A stretch of 64,000 bases of DNA, taken from positions 199,843 to 263,842 of the forward strand of contig NC_009401.2 in assembly GCF_000002875.2 (NCBI RefSeq), written 5' to 3'. This stretch comes from Leishmania infantum JPCM5. Taxonomy: Eukaryota > Euglenozoa > Kinetoplastea > Trypanosomatida > Trypanosomatidae. Both the position numbers and the translations under genes were made by a program. Positions 39,805 to 49,585 of the stretch are shown here, one piece after another. Within the stretch, counting starts at the first letter, position 1, and each line of letters opens with the position of its first letter. The notes below the pieces were generated by a model that made no database searches, was not told the DNA's origin, and worked only from the letters and a program-made list of their open reading frames with translations.

Positions 39805-41949
39805 CTGCTTAAGATCTCTCTCTCTCCCACCTGCTCGTCTTTCACAGAAAGAAACGAGAAGCAGCCTGGGTTGCGAAGGAGAAGTAGGCGCCTCCTTGAT
39901 GCCGACGCGCGCTGCAGAAGTGGAGGTGCTGGTGCTGATGGGATGTGGCACTAGGGAGATGACAAGAATACAGAGATGCAGAAGAGGTTATGATCTAGAA
40001 CGGCAGTCGTTCTGTGCGCTACTTCTTCGCCTTCGCGAAGGGCCACGGAAGGCGCTGGAGGTCACGAAAAGAGGAAGCGGCGCGACCGAAGTGCTGTGAA
40101 GGTGCAAGCGTGTGTTCGTGTGGGGGTCGGGCGGGGGCGGGATCGGGTCGCTCTCAGTCTCTGGCTTTGCGTCTGCGTGTGCAAGCGTGTCGCCTCCGCC
40201 TCCTCCTCGTTGCTCTTGTTGTTGTTGCGAGCCGTAGGGAGCACAAGAGCGGAGCGGGTTACAAGACGCGGGCAGTCACACAGACAGAGAGAGGTCCGCC
40301 TCCTTCCTTGCCCACCAGCGCTTCGAAAGGGCGAAAACGGAAAAACTAAGAAGAGAACGCACAGACAGACGAAGACGGAAAGCCAGCGAGAGGTACAAGA
40401 GCACAGCACAAGGAACAGCGACAGATGAACGCAAGCACACCCGCGGTGAGAGAGCGCTGCACAGCAAAGAGAATCGCTTCGCGCTGTCGTGTTCGCTTTT
40501 TTGTCGCTACAGCGGCGCCGTGATAAGGTGGTGGTCGTGAAAGATTCTAGAGAAGAGAAGTGCGGGAGACGAGGCCGTGGTCACGACGAGTGCTTCAGGA
40601 GAGGACGAGGAAGGCGAAGTGGGGCACTATGGTACGCATGCACACACAGCCAACGAGAGACGGGCGCTTATCTCGTTTTGCTCGCGATCGTCTCGTCCTC
40701 GCACGGGGGGGGGGGGTCCCGCAAAGAGGGAAGGGTAACTGTGAAGGGGAAGATGCGCGACAAGCCGAGTGTGTGTCCGTGCCGCTGCGTGTCTGCTTGG
40801 GGGGGGGGGCACAGAAGTGGAGGGGGAGGGAGAAGCGCAAAAAGGGAAAAAAGAAACGGAGACTGTGTGGCGAAGCGGAAAGAGTCTTTGTCGCTGGTGT
40901 TGTTGCGGCTTGCGAGGGGGCGCAGCCTCGCTGCGCAGGTGCACCTGTTCGCTGTGACGGGCCTCACGCTGATTCGCCTCGAGCGTGCGTTGTGCGAGAG
41001 CGCCCCCAAGAAAGAAAAATGGGCCAGTTGTGCATGAGTCGGAAAGGTGAAGCACGACGGAGCGAAACAGATGATGAGGCAGTGGTGGGAGATGTGTACC
41101 AGAGAAGCGCATACGGGAGGAAGGAAAGGAAGGGGGTGCACACCTGAAAGACGAAGGGACAGACACACGCTCACAGAGAGAGAAAGAGGGAGACAGGCAC
41201 GTGTGCTCGGGGGCCTCACCGCTTCTATACCATTGACAGAGGCCGACGACTTCTGCCTTGGCCAAGTCGCTCGAGCAGCGTGTGTACGTGACTCAATCAG
41301 TGACGTCGGGGAAGCACGTCGCTCTCCACCGACCGCATCCAACGGTGGTGGCGAAGGGAGAGGAGGAGGCAGGAGCTGCGGTGCGTAAAGGCTGACGAGA
41401 GGTCATTTCTTGTGCGTTTGAAAGAGACAGCGAGGAAGGGAAGGCAACAGAAGGGAGTGTACAAGGATCGTGAGGGCGCGTGAAGGAGTCGACAACCACG
41501 AAACGAGAGAAAAATGGGCAAGTACAAGTGGTACGATCAGGCCTTTGTAGCGGCAGCCGTCGTAGAAGCGACAGTCACCGTGGGTATCGAGGAGGAGGAG
41601 GGAGGCGGTGCACAGATCGACTAGGATAAGGGGAAGGGAGAGCAAAGGCGAGATGCGTGGCGGTGCCCTTTTCGGGCACTCGCGGTGGGTGGGCAAAGGC
41701 ATGAAGTGGCGGTCGGGAGACGCACACGCGCGCAGGGAGAGTCAAAACCGGGAGCGAAGCCTCACTATTACCGCTGCCACCACAACAGAGAGAACGCAGA
41801 GAGCAAGCAGGGGCCGCTCAACGATCAGAGAAGAAAGCAGATACCATCAAGAGAGCCGAGAAGGGGGGCGCCTTCTCTGTGTTACTCCGCACAGCCTCAA
41901 GGGGCATACACGCCCAGCTTTGGCCTACACGACAGCGGTGCTCCATCTT
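39805..41949. other. Intergenic region between the 41950-45042 gene and the 35386-39726 gene
   Basis: Probable 3' UTR of the 41950-45042 gene plus spacer. The plus strand is purine-rich and carries G12 (40705-40716) and G11 (40799-40809) runs. Overlapping ORFs on both strands at 40489-41342 are low-complexity and contradict each other. No gene supported. Confidence 0.6.
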
Positions 41950-44900
41950 CTAGTAGCCCTCACGCTCTTTCTGAAGCTCTGCCGGGGCCATGCTGCGCTC
42001 CCGAACTGGTGGCGACACGTCCCGGCGCGACCGCGAGCCCGTCGTCGTGGCTACGGAGCCCGGTGAGTGGCCATCCTCGCTCTCCTCCGGCTCGCCCCAT
42101 CGCACATGGGCATCTGTGGCCGAGACGCACGCACCGCGGCGCAACGGTGTGGCAAAGCTTTCCTCGCTGCCCACCCGACCCGACGCCACGGGAGCCGCCG
42201 GGTGCGCAGACGGGGTGGCGCAAGGCACAGTCGAGAAGGAGGGACGAGGAGGGTGCGGACTGTGGAGGTGAGGAATGCACGCAGCTGTCGGGGCCGACGA
42301 CACCTCGCCTTCCTCGTTCGCTGCGATTCCGTTTGGTCGTGAGCGGGGGCCGTCATCTTTCTCCCATCGCAACCGTGTCGCTCTGCCACCTCGCAGCCCT
42401 GCAGAGATACCGCATGAGTTCCCTGGAAACCCCTCCGACGTTGCAGGCCGCCTAGCACAACCCTCCCGCCTCCACTCCTGCTCGGCCTCCTCGCTTTCCG
42501 CCTCCGCCTCCATCTCAAGCTGCATCGGGTCGACGTGGCCGCCGTGCCGCTCCACGTCCTGGGCGAACTGGGAGGTGGAGAGGAGGTAGAGGCGATGCTG
42601 GCGCGCACGCAGCGCGCTCGCAGCCTCGGCGTCTGCGTCCTCCATCGCTGCCTGCGCCCGCTCCAGCGAGAACGTGTCCACCTCAGGCTCCTCGCCGCTG
42701 CCGCCGGAGCCGCAGCTGGAGAGCGACGCGGCATGTTGAGCATCCACCTCCACGACGACTCCCGTGATGCTATCTGCAGTCTCCAAGACGGCCGCGGCAG
42801 CATCGACAGTGATGTGTAGGGAGCCGCCGCTCATGTCGTGCGGCCGCCCTTGCGCACCGGTGGCCAACAGGGACGACGAGATAGAAATATCCAGCGACGG
42901 CGAAGGATGCACCGGGACCATGGATGGAGCCGTGGTTCGAATGGGTGAGGGAGGAGAGAAGGTGCTACGGTCGCGGTAGTGTGTCGAGGCATACGTGTCC
43001 GCGCCATCACAAGGCAGCGGCTCCTCGTCTGGGCGGGCCACAGACGGTGACACTGTCCTCCGGCGGCGTTGCTGTTGCTGCCACAAGTGCGTCTCGAGCG
43101 ACGTCGTCATGCACGTAGGTGCCGCCGCCAGCGCATCGGCGAGGGAGAGTGCAAAGGACCCGCTCAGAGGCGTCGCCGATGGGGACCCGCGTGGGCTCTC
43201 GACGCATTTGCGTTTCGTGTGTCGCATCTCGATGTCCTCCATCGTGCTGTCATCACCGTCACTTCCGCATCCGCGGGCTGTTCCGCGCACCCGGTGCGCA
43301 AAGGAAGGAGACGTCGGCGGGGAAGTGAGAGGGCTGCAGTGCGGCATTCCCTGTTGCGCACAGGCCGGCCCGTTCATGTCGGCGAGTGAGACCGACATCG
43401 GGGAAGATATGCGGCTGCACCATCCTCCACTGCGGCACTCAAGCAGGGCACTATCGCCGCCCGCGGCTGGCTCACTGGTGCTCCAGCAAGCAGGAGATGC
43501 GCGGGAACTGCCGTGGGCTCCACCAGTCCCCACCGCAGCGCCACCCCGCTCCCAGTTCAGCGGTGTCTGCGCGGTGCTATCGCGGCCACTCCACAGTCCG
43601 TTTGGCAGCGAAGTGTTGAAGGACGCGCAAGATAGGCTTTCTAAGCACCAACTCGCCGGTCCGCCGCTGTCAGGCCGCTCAGGTGCAGGTCGCTGCAGCA
43701 ACGGCGAAAGAACGGTGGGAGCCGCTGTGGAAACCAGGTCGCTTCGTTGAGCCTCTGCAACGCTGCGCCACTCTCCCAGCTGGGCAAGCTCGCGCGCAGT
43801 CAAGACAGGCGACGGCGAAAGCATGCGAGTGTTGGCTTGCAAAGTGGAGGCGACAGGAGCGGACGTGCGACGACTCGGCGGTGGTGTGACGAGGGACGGC
43901 GACGAGACCCCTGACAGAGACGGTTGATCTCCGTAGCTCCCGTCGTCACCGTCACCGCCGCGGCGATTCGGCCCCCACCCGGACAGTAGAGTAGCTGCTG
44001 TGCCGCAGTCAGTGGCGGCGCTGGCGCTGCTCCCACCATCGAGACTGGACGTACCTGTGCTGTGCCCGCTTCTGCTGTGTGCAGAGAACGTGTACGCACT
44101 GCTACAGGCGGGAGCAGCGGCACCGTCGCCGTTGCCACGAGAGGCGGGAACAGAGCTGTTCGACGAGGTGATGGTCGCAGTTGTCGCTGGGTGAGAGTGG
44201 AGCTGACGCCACGACGGCGTCCGCTGATGGCTTGTCGGCGCGCAAGCCAGCTCGAACCCCTCTGGCCGCTGAAGCTGCGCCTCGCTGCTACTCCAGCTGT
44301 CGACACCATCCCAGCCACGCCCGCTGTTCACAGCGCTCCCGCCGCTGCTGCTGCTACAAGCCTTTGCCGCCCTTGCACCAAGCCCCGCGCGCCTCTCGCG
44401 CTCTTCGCCGTCATCGTCGTCTGCGCCGGTGGTCCACTGACGCGGCAGCTCCCATCGCCCATCTCGTGGCACCAGCGCGGAGGCGAAAGAGGAGGCGAGG
44501 CTGTCTCTCCGCGAGATGGACGCGCTGCGAGGCTCCTTTGACGGACTGCACCCGGCAGAACGCACCCAGTCCCGCACCGTTGTCACAGCACTCTCCACCG
44601 CGCCACCGTTGCCACCTACGGGTGTGCCGGAGCACAGTGATCCGCGACGCGGTGTCCATTGCCGTCTGTGGCGCTGCGGCGGCGGGTGATCGAGAAGGAA
44701 AGGCTCCTTCGGTTGAGCAGCGGAGGGCAAGGGAACAGACCCTTCGGCCGACATGGCCGGGTGAGTGCCCACTTCAGCAACGCTGTGCGCCGAGGGCGCA
44801 GCTGAGCAGCGGAAGCTGCTGACGCTGGCAGACATGAGGGCTTCGTCACTGTCAACGTCATCGCCTGCATCACCAGAGGAAGCAGCCGCTGTGACACGTT

Positions 44901-45042
44901 TTCTGTCTCGCAGTAGAAAAATCTGGGATGTTGGTTCGTTCCCTGGCCGCAGTCGCGCGTCCAGCTGCTCTGCCGCCACGGTGCTTGTGAGTGAGGGGCG
45001 TAGGGGAAGCGAAGCGAGTGCTCCACTGCGCAGGGGCTGCAT
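41950..45042 (-). CDS. Large low-complexity protein of unknown function
   Basis: 1,030 residues from the chosen start (MQPLRSGALASLPL). An upstream in-frame extension exists, but the predicted splice acceptor at 45060-45061 removes it, leaving 45042 as the first ATG. The protein is Ser/Pro/Ala/Gly-rich throughout. No family is recognised. Less degenerate islands include SQIFLLRDRKRV near the N-terminus (about 33-45), GSLHITVDAAAAVLETADS (about 740-760), and a probable helical, acidic segment, ERAQAAMEDADAEAASALRA, extended by RQHRLYLLSTSQFAQDVE (about 793-830). The last of these is the best candidate for a structured or coiled-coil piece. No signal peptide, membrane helix or catalytic motif is visible. 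It sits between two other large disordered proteins, which need not imply a shared role in this kind of genome. Confidence 0.8.
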   Translation of the reverse strand: MQPLRSGALASLPLRPSLTSTVAAEQLDARLRPGNEPTSQIFLLRDRKRVTAAASSGDAGDDVDSDEALMSASVSSFRCSAAPSAHSVAEVGTHPAMSAEGSVPLPSAAQPKEPFLLDHPPPQRHRRQWTPRRGSLCSGTPVGGNGGAVESAVTTVRDWVRSAGCSPSKEPRSASISRRDSLASSFASALVPRDGRWELPRQWTTGADDDDGEERERRAGLGARAAKACSSSSGGSAVNSGRGWDGVDSWSSSEAQLQRPEGFELACAPTSHQRTPSWRQLHSHPATTATITSSNSSVPASRGNGDGAAAPACSSAYTFSAHSRSGHSTGTSSLDGGSSASAATDCGTAATLLSGWGPNRRGGDGDDGSYGDQPSLSGVSSPSLVTPPPSRRTSAPVASTLQANTRMLSPSPVLTARELAQLGEWRSVAEAQRSDLVSTAAPTVLSPLLQRPAPERPDSGGPASWCLESLSCASFNTSLPNGLWSGRDSTAQTPLNWERGGAAVGTGGAHGSSRASPACWSTSEPAAGGDSALLECRSGGWCSRISSPMSVSLADMNGPACAQQGMPHCSPLTSPPTSPSFAHRVRGTARGCGSDGDDSTMEDIEMRHTKRKCVESPRGSPSATPLSGSFALSLADALAAAPTCMTTSLETHLWQQQQRRRRTVSPSVARPDEEPLPCDGADTYASTHYRDRSTFSPPSPIRTTAPSMVPVHPSPSLDISISSSLLATGAQGRPHDMSGGSLHITVDAAAAVLETADSITGVVVEVDAQHAASLSSCGSGGSGEEPEVDTFSLERAQAAMEDADAEAASALRARQHRLYLLSTSQFAQDVERHGGHVDPMQLEMEAEAESEEAEQEWRREGCARRPATSEGFPGNSCGISAGLRGGRATRLRWEKDDGPRSRPNGIAANEEGEVSSAPTAACIPHLHSPHPPRPSFSTVPCATPSAHPAAPVASGRVGSEESFATPLRRGACVSATDAHVRWGEPEESEDGHSPGSVATTTGSRSRRDVSPPVRERSMAPAELQKEREGY

Positions 45043-45059
45043 CGTGATGAGGAGTCGAC

Positions 45060-45137
45060 CTGGCACGGGCGCACAGACACGCAGAGAGTCGCAGGCGGAA
45101 AAGGTGCCAAGAAAGAGATGCGCGTCACGCCCGCACG
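45060..45137 (-). promoter_or_regulatory. Predicted trans-splice acceptor region of the 41950-45042 gene
   Basis: The minus strand is AG-free from 45137 to 45062 and includes the tract CATCTCTTTCTTGGCACC. The first AG is at 45060-45061, 18 nt before the ATG. This decides the start codon. Confidence 0.75.
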
Positions 45138-46801
45138 CTGGCAGTGGAGAGCGCCAGTGTCGCTTTCTCGGCTCGTATGTTCGTATGATTTGGGCTCTTT
45201 GCGTGCGTGCGGCGGCGTGGAGACGAGCGCCGATCGAGTGGCATGGAAACGAGGGAGAGACGGAGACGGAGGAGGGCAAGTGATGCAGCGGACCTTGAAA
45301 GGTAACACCAAAACGAAGAGGCAGCACTGATGATGAGGAGGAGTGGGGACGTACACGTGCGCCCACAAAGATGTACCGTAGTGCAGCAGTGGAGCAGACA
45401 TCCCCATGGATATGCCTCTCCCTGTCACACATAGACACGCACAGAGATGCATAGCCCCCCCCCCAAGACGGCTACACATGCATTCCCCGCGCAGCCCAGT
45501 GCTAGAGAGCACAAGAGAGCGCGCGCGCGATAGCAGAGCAACAGCGGAAGCAAAGCCATTCTCTTCTTGGCCCCACGCCTCCCCCTCTTCCGCCTCCGCC
45601 CTGAGCCTTCATTAGTGGATTGGTTTTGAGGGGGCCACTGGCAAAGGCGCATGAGGTGCGCACGGACATGCAGACGTTACCACGACCGCAGCGCATAGCC
45701 ATGCAGAGGAAAACAAGGGGTTTACACAACAGAAAAGCGACTGGAGAAGTTGGAGACTGCGCTTGACCTCATCGAGGGGAGGGGGAGGAGGTTCACGTGT
45801 CCGGCGCGTCGTGCATCGCTCTGCAGGACGGTGCGTCTTCACAGATGTCGGCATTCGCAGGAAGGAGAACAAGGAAGAGATACATAGAGGGAGAGAAGAG
45901 CGCTCGCTCCTTTCACGCACATACGCATGTGCATGCGTGAGAAGTGCGTTGTGTCGCCGTCGTTGCTGTCTTCAAAAGAACCATGAGACCAAGAATGAGG
46001 GAGGGGGAGAGAACGAAGCGCAGAAAAGGAGAGGAGACCAAACGAGAAAGGGAGGGGAGGAGGGAGTTGGACGGCGGAAAAGGTGTGCGGCATACACGCA
46101 GTGGGCAGGCGTATACGCAAGTGCCTCATGCACGACAACACGAACGCTCGTCCAGAGAGAATGAGCGAGAAAGGGAGAGGCGGTGGGCACAGATAACACG
46201 GGAAGAGAAGACACACGCCCCCTCCCCCTACACACACAAAACAAAATCCCTCGTTGTCTGCGTGGCGCTCCCTCCCCATCTCTGAGTGCGATGGCGTCTT
46301 CGCCGCTTCATATCAGCGAAGACGCGAGAGTGCGTGTGTCAAACGCATGCTTATACACGTACACACACACATGCATATCTATGTACACGGGTACGGGTGT
46401 ACAACCGAACAACGCCGTGTCAAGGCGTCTCTATCCCTCCATGTCCCTCTCTTGCGCCCACCGCCACACACGAGGAGGGTAAGACGCGAACGAAGAAAGT
46501 CAGAGGCGAAGCGCCGCTCCTCTCGCACAGGCGCACGCAACGATGCAGACCAATAAAAATAAAAAGGGCGGCGTCAGTCATCGGCGCCATCAAGGCTAAG
46601 GTAGCAGCAGCGATGGCGGCGGTGCTTGCATGCACGCACACAGAGATACGCTACACAGAGCTTGCATAGGAAGCAGCTTGCGTCCTCTCGCCTAGTAGCC
46701 CCTCCAAAACCGACAGCGGAAGCGACTACTCCGTCTGTCTTTTCGCTGTCTCGCCGCCTCTCCCTTGAACCTGCACCGCTGCGCATAACTGAGCAAGTGA
46801 A
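45138..46801. other. Intergenic region downstream of the MGCADS gene
   Basis: Probable 3' UTR of the minus-strand gene ending at 46802, plus the upstream spacer of the next gene. Contains purine-rich stretches (about 45980-46080), an 8-9 base C-run (about 45457-45464) and CA-rich sequence (46355-46375). No gene or RNA feature recognised. Confidence 0.6.
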
Positions 46802-49585
46802 TCATACTACCACGCGCACCCGCTTTGGTGGAGGGGAGGCGAGCATGATGTCAGGCGGCGGCTCATCAGACGTGCACCCTGCCGCGGCGACGGTCTCGCG
46901 TGCAAACAAGATGGGCAGCTCCGTCGCTGTCGATGGCGGCGGCAGCACCTGCGTCTCTCCATTGCTGATATTGCCAACGTTAGCGTCGCCACCGTGTCTC
47001 ATGCCGCTCGAGCGGCACTGCTGGGTACGGTGCGGCGAGGGGTACCCTGGTGTGGATGGCGATCGGGACAGTCGACAAGGAGACGCCAACGAGCGTTGCA
47101 CCGCTAAGCTGAGGGGTGTGTTGTCGGTGCCTGCGTCGTCGCTGCCGTGGACACCATCTGCGAAGGCACCCTTGCCGTTCTCGAAACCTGTGCACAAAAC
47201 GCAGGACACGTTACTGTTAGCTACGCTGTTAATATTGTCTGGGTTGGGCTGCGGCCAGGTGCCCGTCGGGAAGCCGCGGTGCGTGCGCGAGCGCAAACCG
47301 GCGGGTGACGGGGACGCGTCGGCGGGTGTGGCGCTTCCGTTCACGCAATCCGCATCGCTGGTGGTGTGGCGAAGCACAATGAAGTCCATCTGCAGCGCCG
47401 GCTCGTCTATTGGCGATGGCATCGCCGAAGTCCGCCCGTCACCACCACCTGCCGCGCCGCTGCTGGCTGGTATGCGAGGGGTGGTGCACGCTGTCGTCTC
47501 GGCTCTGCCACCGACCCCGCCACCATGGACGGAGGGCGACAGCACGCAGGAGCGATTTGTATTCGCCTGATCGCCGTCATTCATGACCGTCGCGCCGTAC
47601 GCGACCGCTGCGCTGCTCCCGGATTTGCGCAAGATCGACTTGACGCGCGTGTTGGGCTGACGTAGCTGCCGAAAGAGTTCCGAGTTCGTCGGGGGTGGAG
47701 TGCTGGTGCAGCTCCCGTCGTTCCAGCGACTGCCAACCGCGAGGCCGCCGCTGCCGCCATCGGTGCTTTTCATGCTACTCAATAGCCAACTACTGTTGCT
47801 GCTGGCGAAGTGGTGCGTGTTCCAGCTTCCGAGCTCCAAACGCGAAGTGCGTGTCTTGGTGGGAGTTTCGGTTCCTGTGGTCGTCGCCGATGAAGACGCG
47901 GCACAAAGGCACTCGCTGTTTGTGTGGGTACCCATGCCGCGTATGTTTGCAGAGTTGGGCATGGGCAAGCGCGGATGGAGCACCCCTCCGGCATCGCCAT
48001 CACCAAAGTTGCTGTAGCCGCCTGCGGTGCCGGCGCTCGCGGTGTTGCTGGCCGGCAGTGCGGTGAAAAGGTCCAGATGCTGCGGCAGTGGCACGTCGTC
48101 CGGTGCGTCGCTTATGGCAGAAGCAGTGACGTTGACAGGTGCTGTTGTGGCCGGTGCCGACGTACGCGGCGATGTCTGCTGCGGCGCGGGGGTGCGCGGA
48201 GATGGAGACGTGGAGTCATGAGGCGGCCTGAAGGTTGGCATCAGCGCCACGGTGAGCTGCTGCTGCCGCCCCGATGTAGACGGCAGCAAAGACTCGGAAC
48301 GAGAGTGCTGTCGAGCGGCGGCCACCGCCTGGGGGGGCTGTGTCAACCGCGCTGTCGGGATGACTCCGCTCCCGCTCTCCGTGCATCCATCGCTCGCTTC
48401 GCCGAAGGGAGACGCGCCAGCGTCGCGGGCAGATTCGTAGCTCGGCCGCGCAGGCGTTCCGGCCGTCGCATCCATTGGCTCCGACGCGTCGACCGCGTTT
48501 CGCAGAGTCGCTTTCACCTCGGCACTCGGCGAGCGGCGCGCCAATGAAGCGAGTGCGGAATGGCACCGACGTGCCACAGGGCCACCACTGCCGGAGAGGC
48601 GACTTGCGCTTGCGAGTTGCAGGTCGCGCTGCGCCTCGGCGGTGAGTACGGATCGTGGCTGTGAAGCGGGCGCTGTCTCAGTCGCCGCTGCTGTGGTTTC
48701 CACCACCGTCGCTGGCGACTGCGACGGCGATGGCGATGCTTGTTGAGCTACTGGTAGAACCACAGGCTGGCATGACGACGAGCGACTCGCCTGCAGCGAC
48801 GGCGGCTGTGTAGAGCCGGCTGTCTGCAGGAAGGATGTCCGCGTCGTGTCGGTGTCACCGAGTGTCCACGTCAGGACAGAGCCGCCTTCGTTGATGTTGG
48901 CGCCCCTGCGCAGCTCCCTTGATGCTGCCGCGTGGGTGTCGCTGACGCTCTGTGGCGAGGCGGACGAGGGCTGCTCAGCTAAATGGGTTTTGTACGCCAC
49001 CGAACTGAGCGAGTGCTGCGGAGGAAGTGAGGAGGAGTCGATGTACGCGAGGGCGGCAGTGCTGTGCGCAGCACCGGAGGGGAGCGCATCATCCAGGGGC
49101 GGCGGGTGCAAGCTGACCACCTTATCGCACTGAAGCAGCTCGTCTGTGGCCGATGTCTTCCTCGCGAGCACGCCCCCCTCCACGTCCCTTCTTGAGGACG
49201 TAAGCTGCGTCGGCTGGGGCGACGTGGATGCCGCTGGCGCGGACAGGCCGAGGGGAGAAGCCGCAGGTGGCGTTAGAGAAGCGCCGTCGCCTGTAGTGGC
49301 GGTGTCGCTGTCTCGGCGCAGAGGCAATGACACGGCGTTCATGGGCGGCAGCCCTAGCACATCGTCAACGAAAGGATGCGAATCGTCAGGTGGCGGCGAC
49401 GCTGCTCTACCAACACTGTCATTGTCTTCCTCAACGCAGATTCGCGATAAACACGGAGCAAAGTCGATGGAAGATGCTTTTTCCGCCTCCTGCGGTGTTG
49501 CTGGCGCGTGCTGCGGCGTCACCGACTCGGCCACTTTGCCTTCACGGGGCCCACGCACCTTCTCCTTCGAGTCTGCACACCCCAT
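46802..49585 (-). CDS. Putative N-myristoylated (dually acylated) low-complexity protein
   Basis: 927 residues. The frame is open to 49711, but its outermost codon is GTG. The first ATG after the predicted splice acceptor (AG 49680-49681) is at 49585 and gives MGCADSKEKVRG. Gly2 with Ser6 fits the N-myristoylation consensus, and Cys3 is a likely palmitoylation site. This pair directs many Leishmania proteins to the flagellar or plasma membrane. The rest is Ser/Thr/Pro/Ala-rich and probably disordered. Islands include RVKSILRKSGSS (about 645-656), MDFIVLRHTTSDADC (about 735-750) and SNVSCVLCTGFENGKGAF (about 795-812). No catalytic domain or membrane helix is visible. A membrane-tethered scaffold or adaptor is the simplest inference; the target and partners are unknown. 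Confidence 0.83.
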   Translation of the reverse strand: MGCADSKEKVRGPREGKVAESVTPQHAPATPQEAEKASSIDFAPCLSRICVEEDNDSVGRAASPPPDDSHPFVDDVLGLPPMNAVSLPLRRDSDTATTGDGASLTPPAASPLGLSAPAASTSPQPTQLTSSRRDVEGGVLARKTSATDELLQCDKVVSLHPPPLDDALPSGAAHSTAALAYIDSSSLPPQHSLSSVAYKTHLAEQPSSASPQSVSDTHAAASRELRRGANINEGGSVLTWTLGDTDTTRTSFLQTAGSTQPPSLQASRSSSCQPVVLPVAQQASPSPSQSPATVVETTAAATETAPASQPRSVLTAEAQRDLQLASASRLSGSGGPVARRCHSALASLARRSPSAEVKATLRNAVDASEPMDATAGTPARPSYESARDAGASPFGEASDGCTESGSGVIPTARLTQPPQAVAAARQHSRSESLLPSTSGRQQQLTVALMPTFRPPHDSTSPSPRTPAPQQTSPRTSAPATTAPVNVTASAISDAPDDVPLPQHLDLFTALPASNTASAGTAGGYSNFGDGDAGGVLHPRLPMPNSANIRGMGTHTNSECLCAASSSATTTGTETPTKTRTSRLELGSWNTHHFASSNSSWLLSSMKSTDGGSGGLAVGSRWNDGSCTSTPPPTNSELFRQLRQPNTRVKSILRKSGSSAAVAYGATVMNDGDQANTNRSCVLSPSVHGGGVGGRAETTACTTPRIPASSGAAGGGDGRTSAMPSPIDEPALQMDFIVLRHTTSDADCVNGSATPADASPSPAGLRSRTHRGFPTGTWPQPNPDNINSVANSNVSCVLCTGFENGKGAFADGVHGSDDAGTDNTPLSLAVQRSLASPCRLSRSPSTPGYPSPHRTQQCRSSGMRHGGDANVGNISNGETQVLPPPSTATELPILFARETVAAAGCTSDEPPPDIMLASPPPKRVRVVV

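Noticed and set aside
45043..45438. N-terminal extension of the 41950-45042 gene
   Set aside because: A strong 76-nt AG-free tract and acceptor at 45060-45061 would remove it from the mRNA; its composition is not like the rest of the protein.
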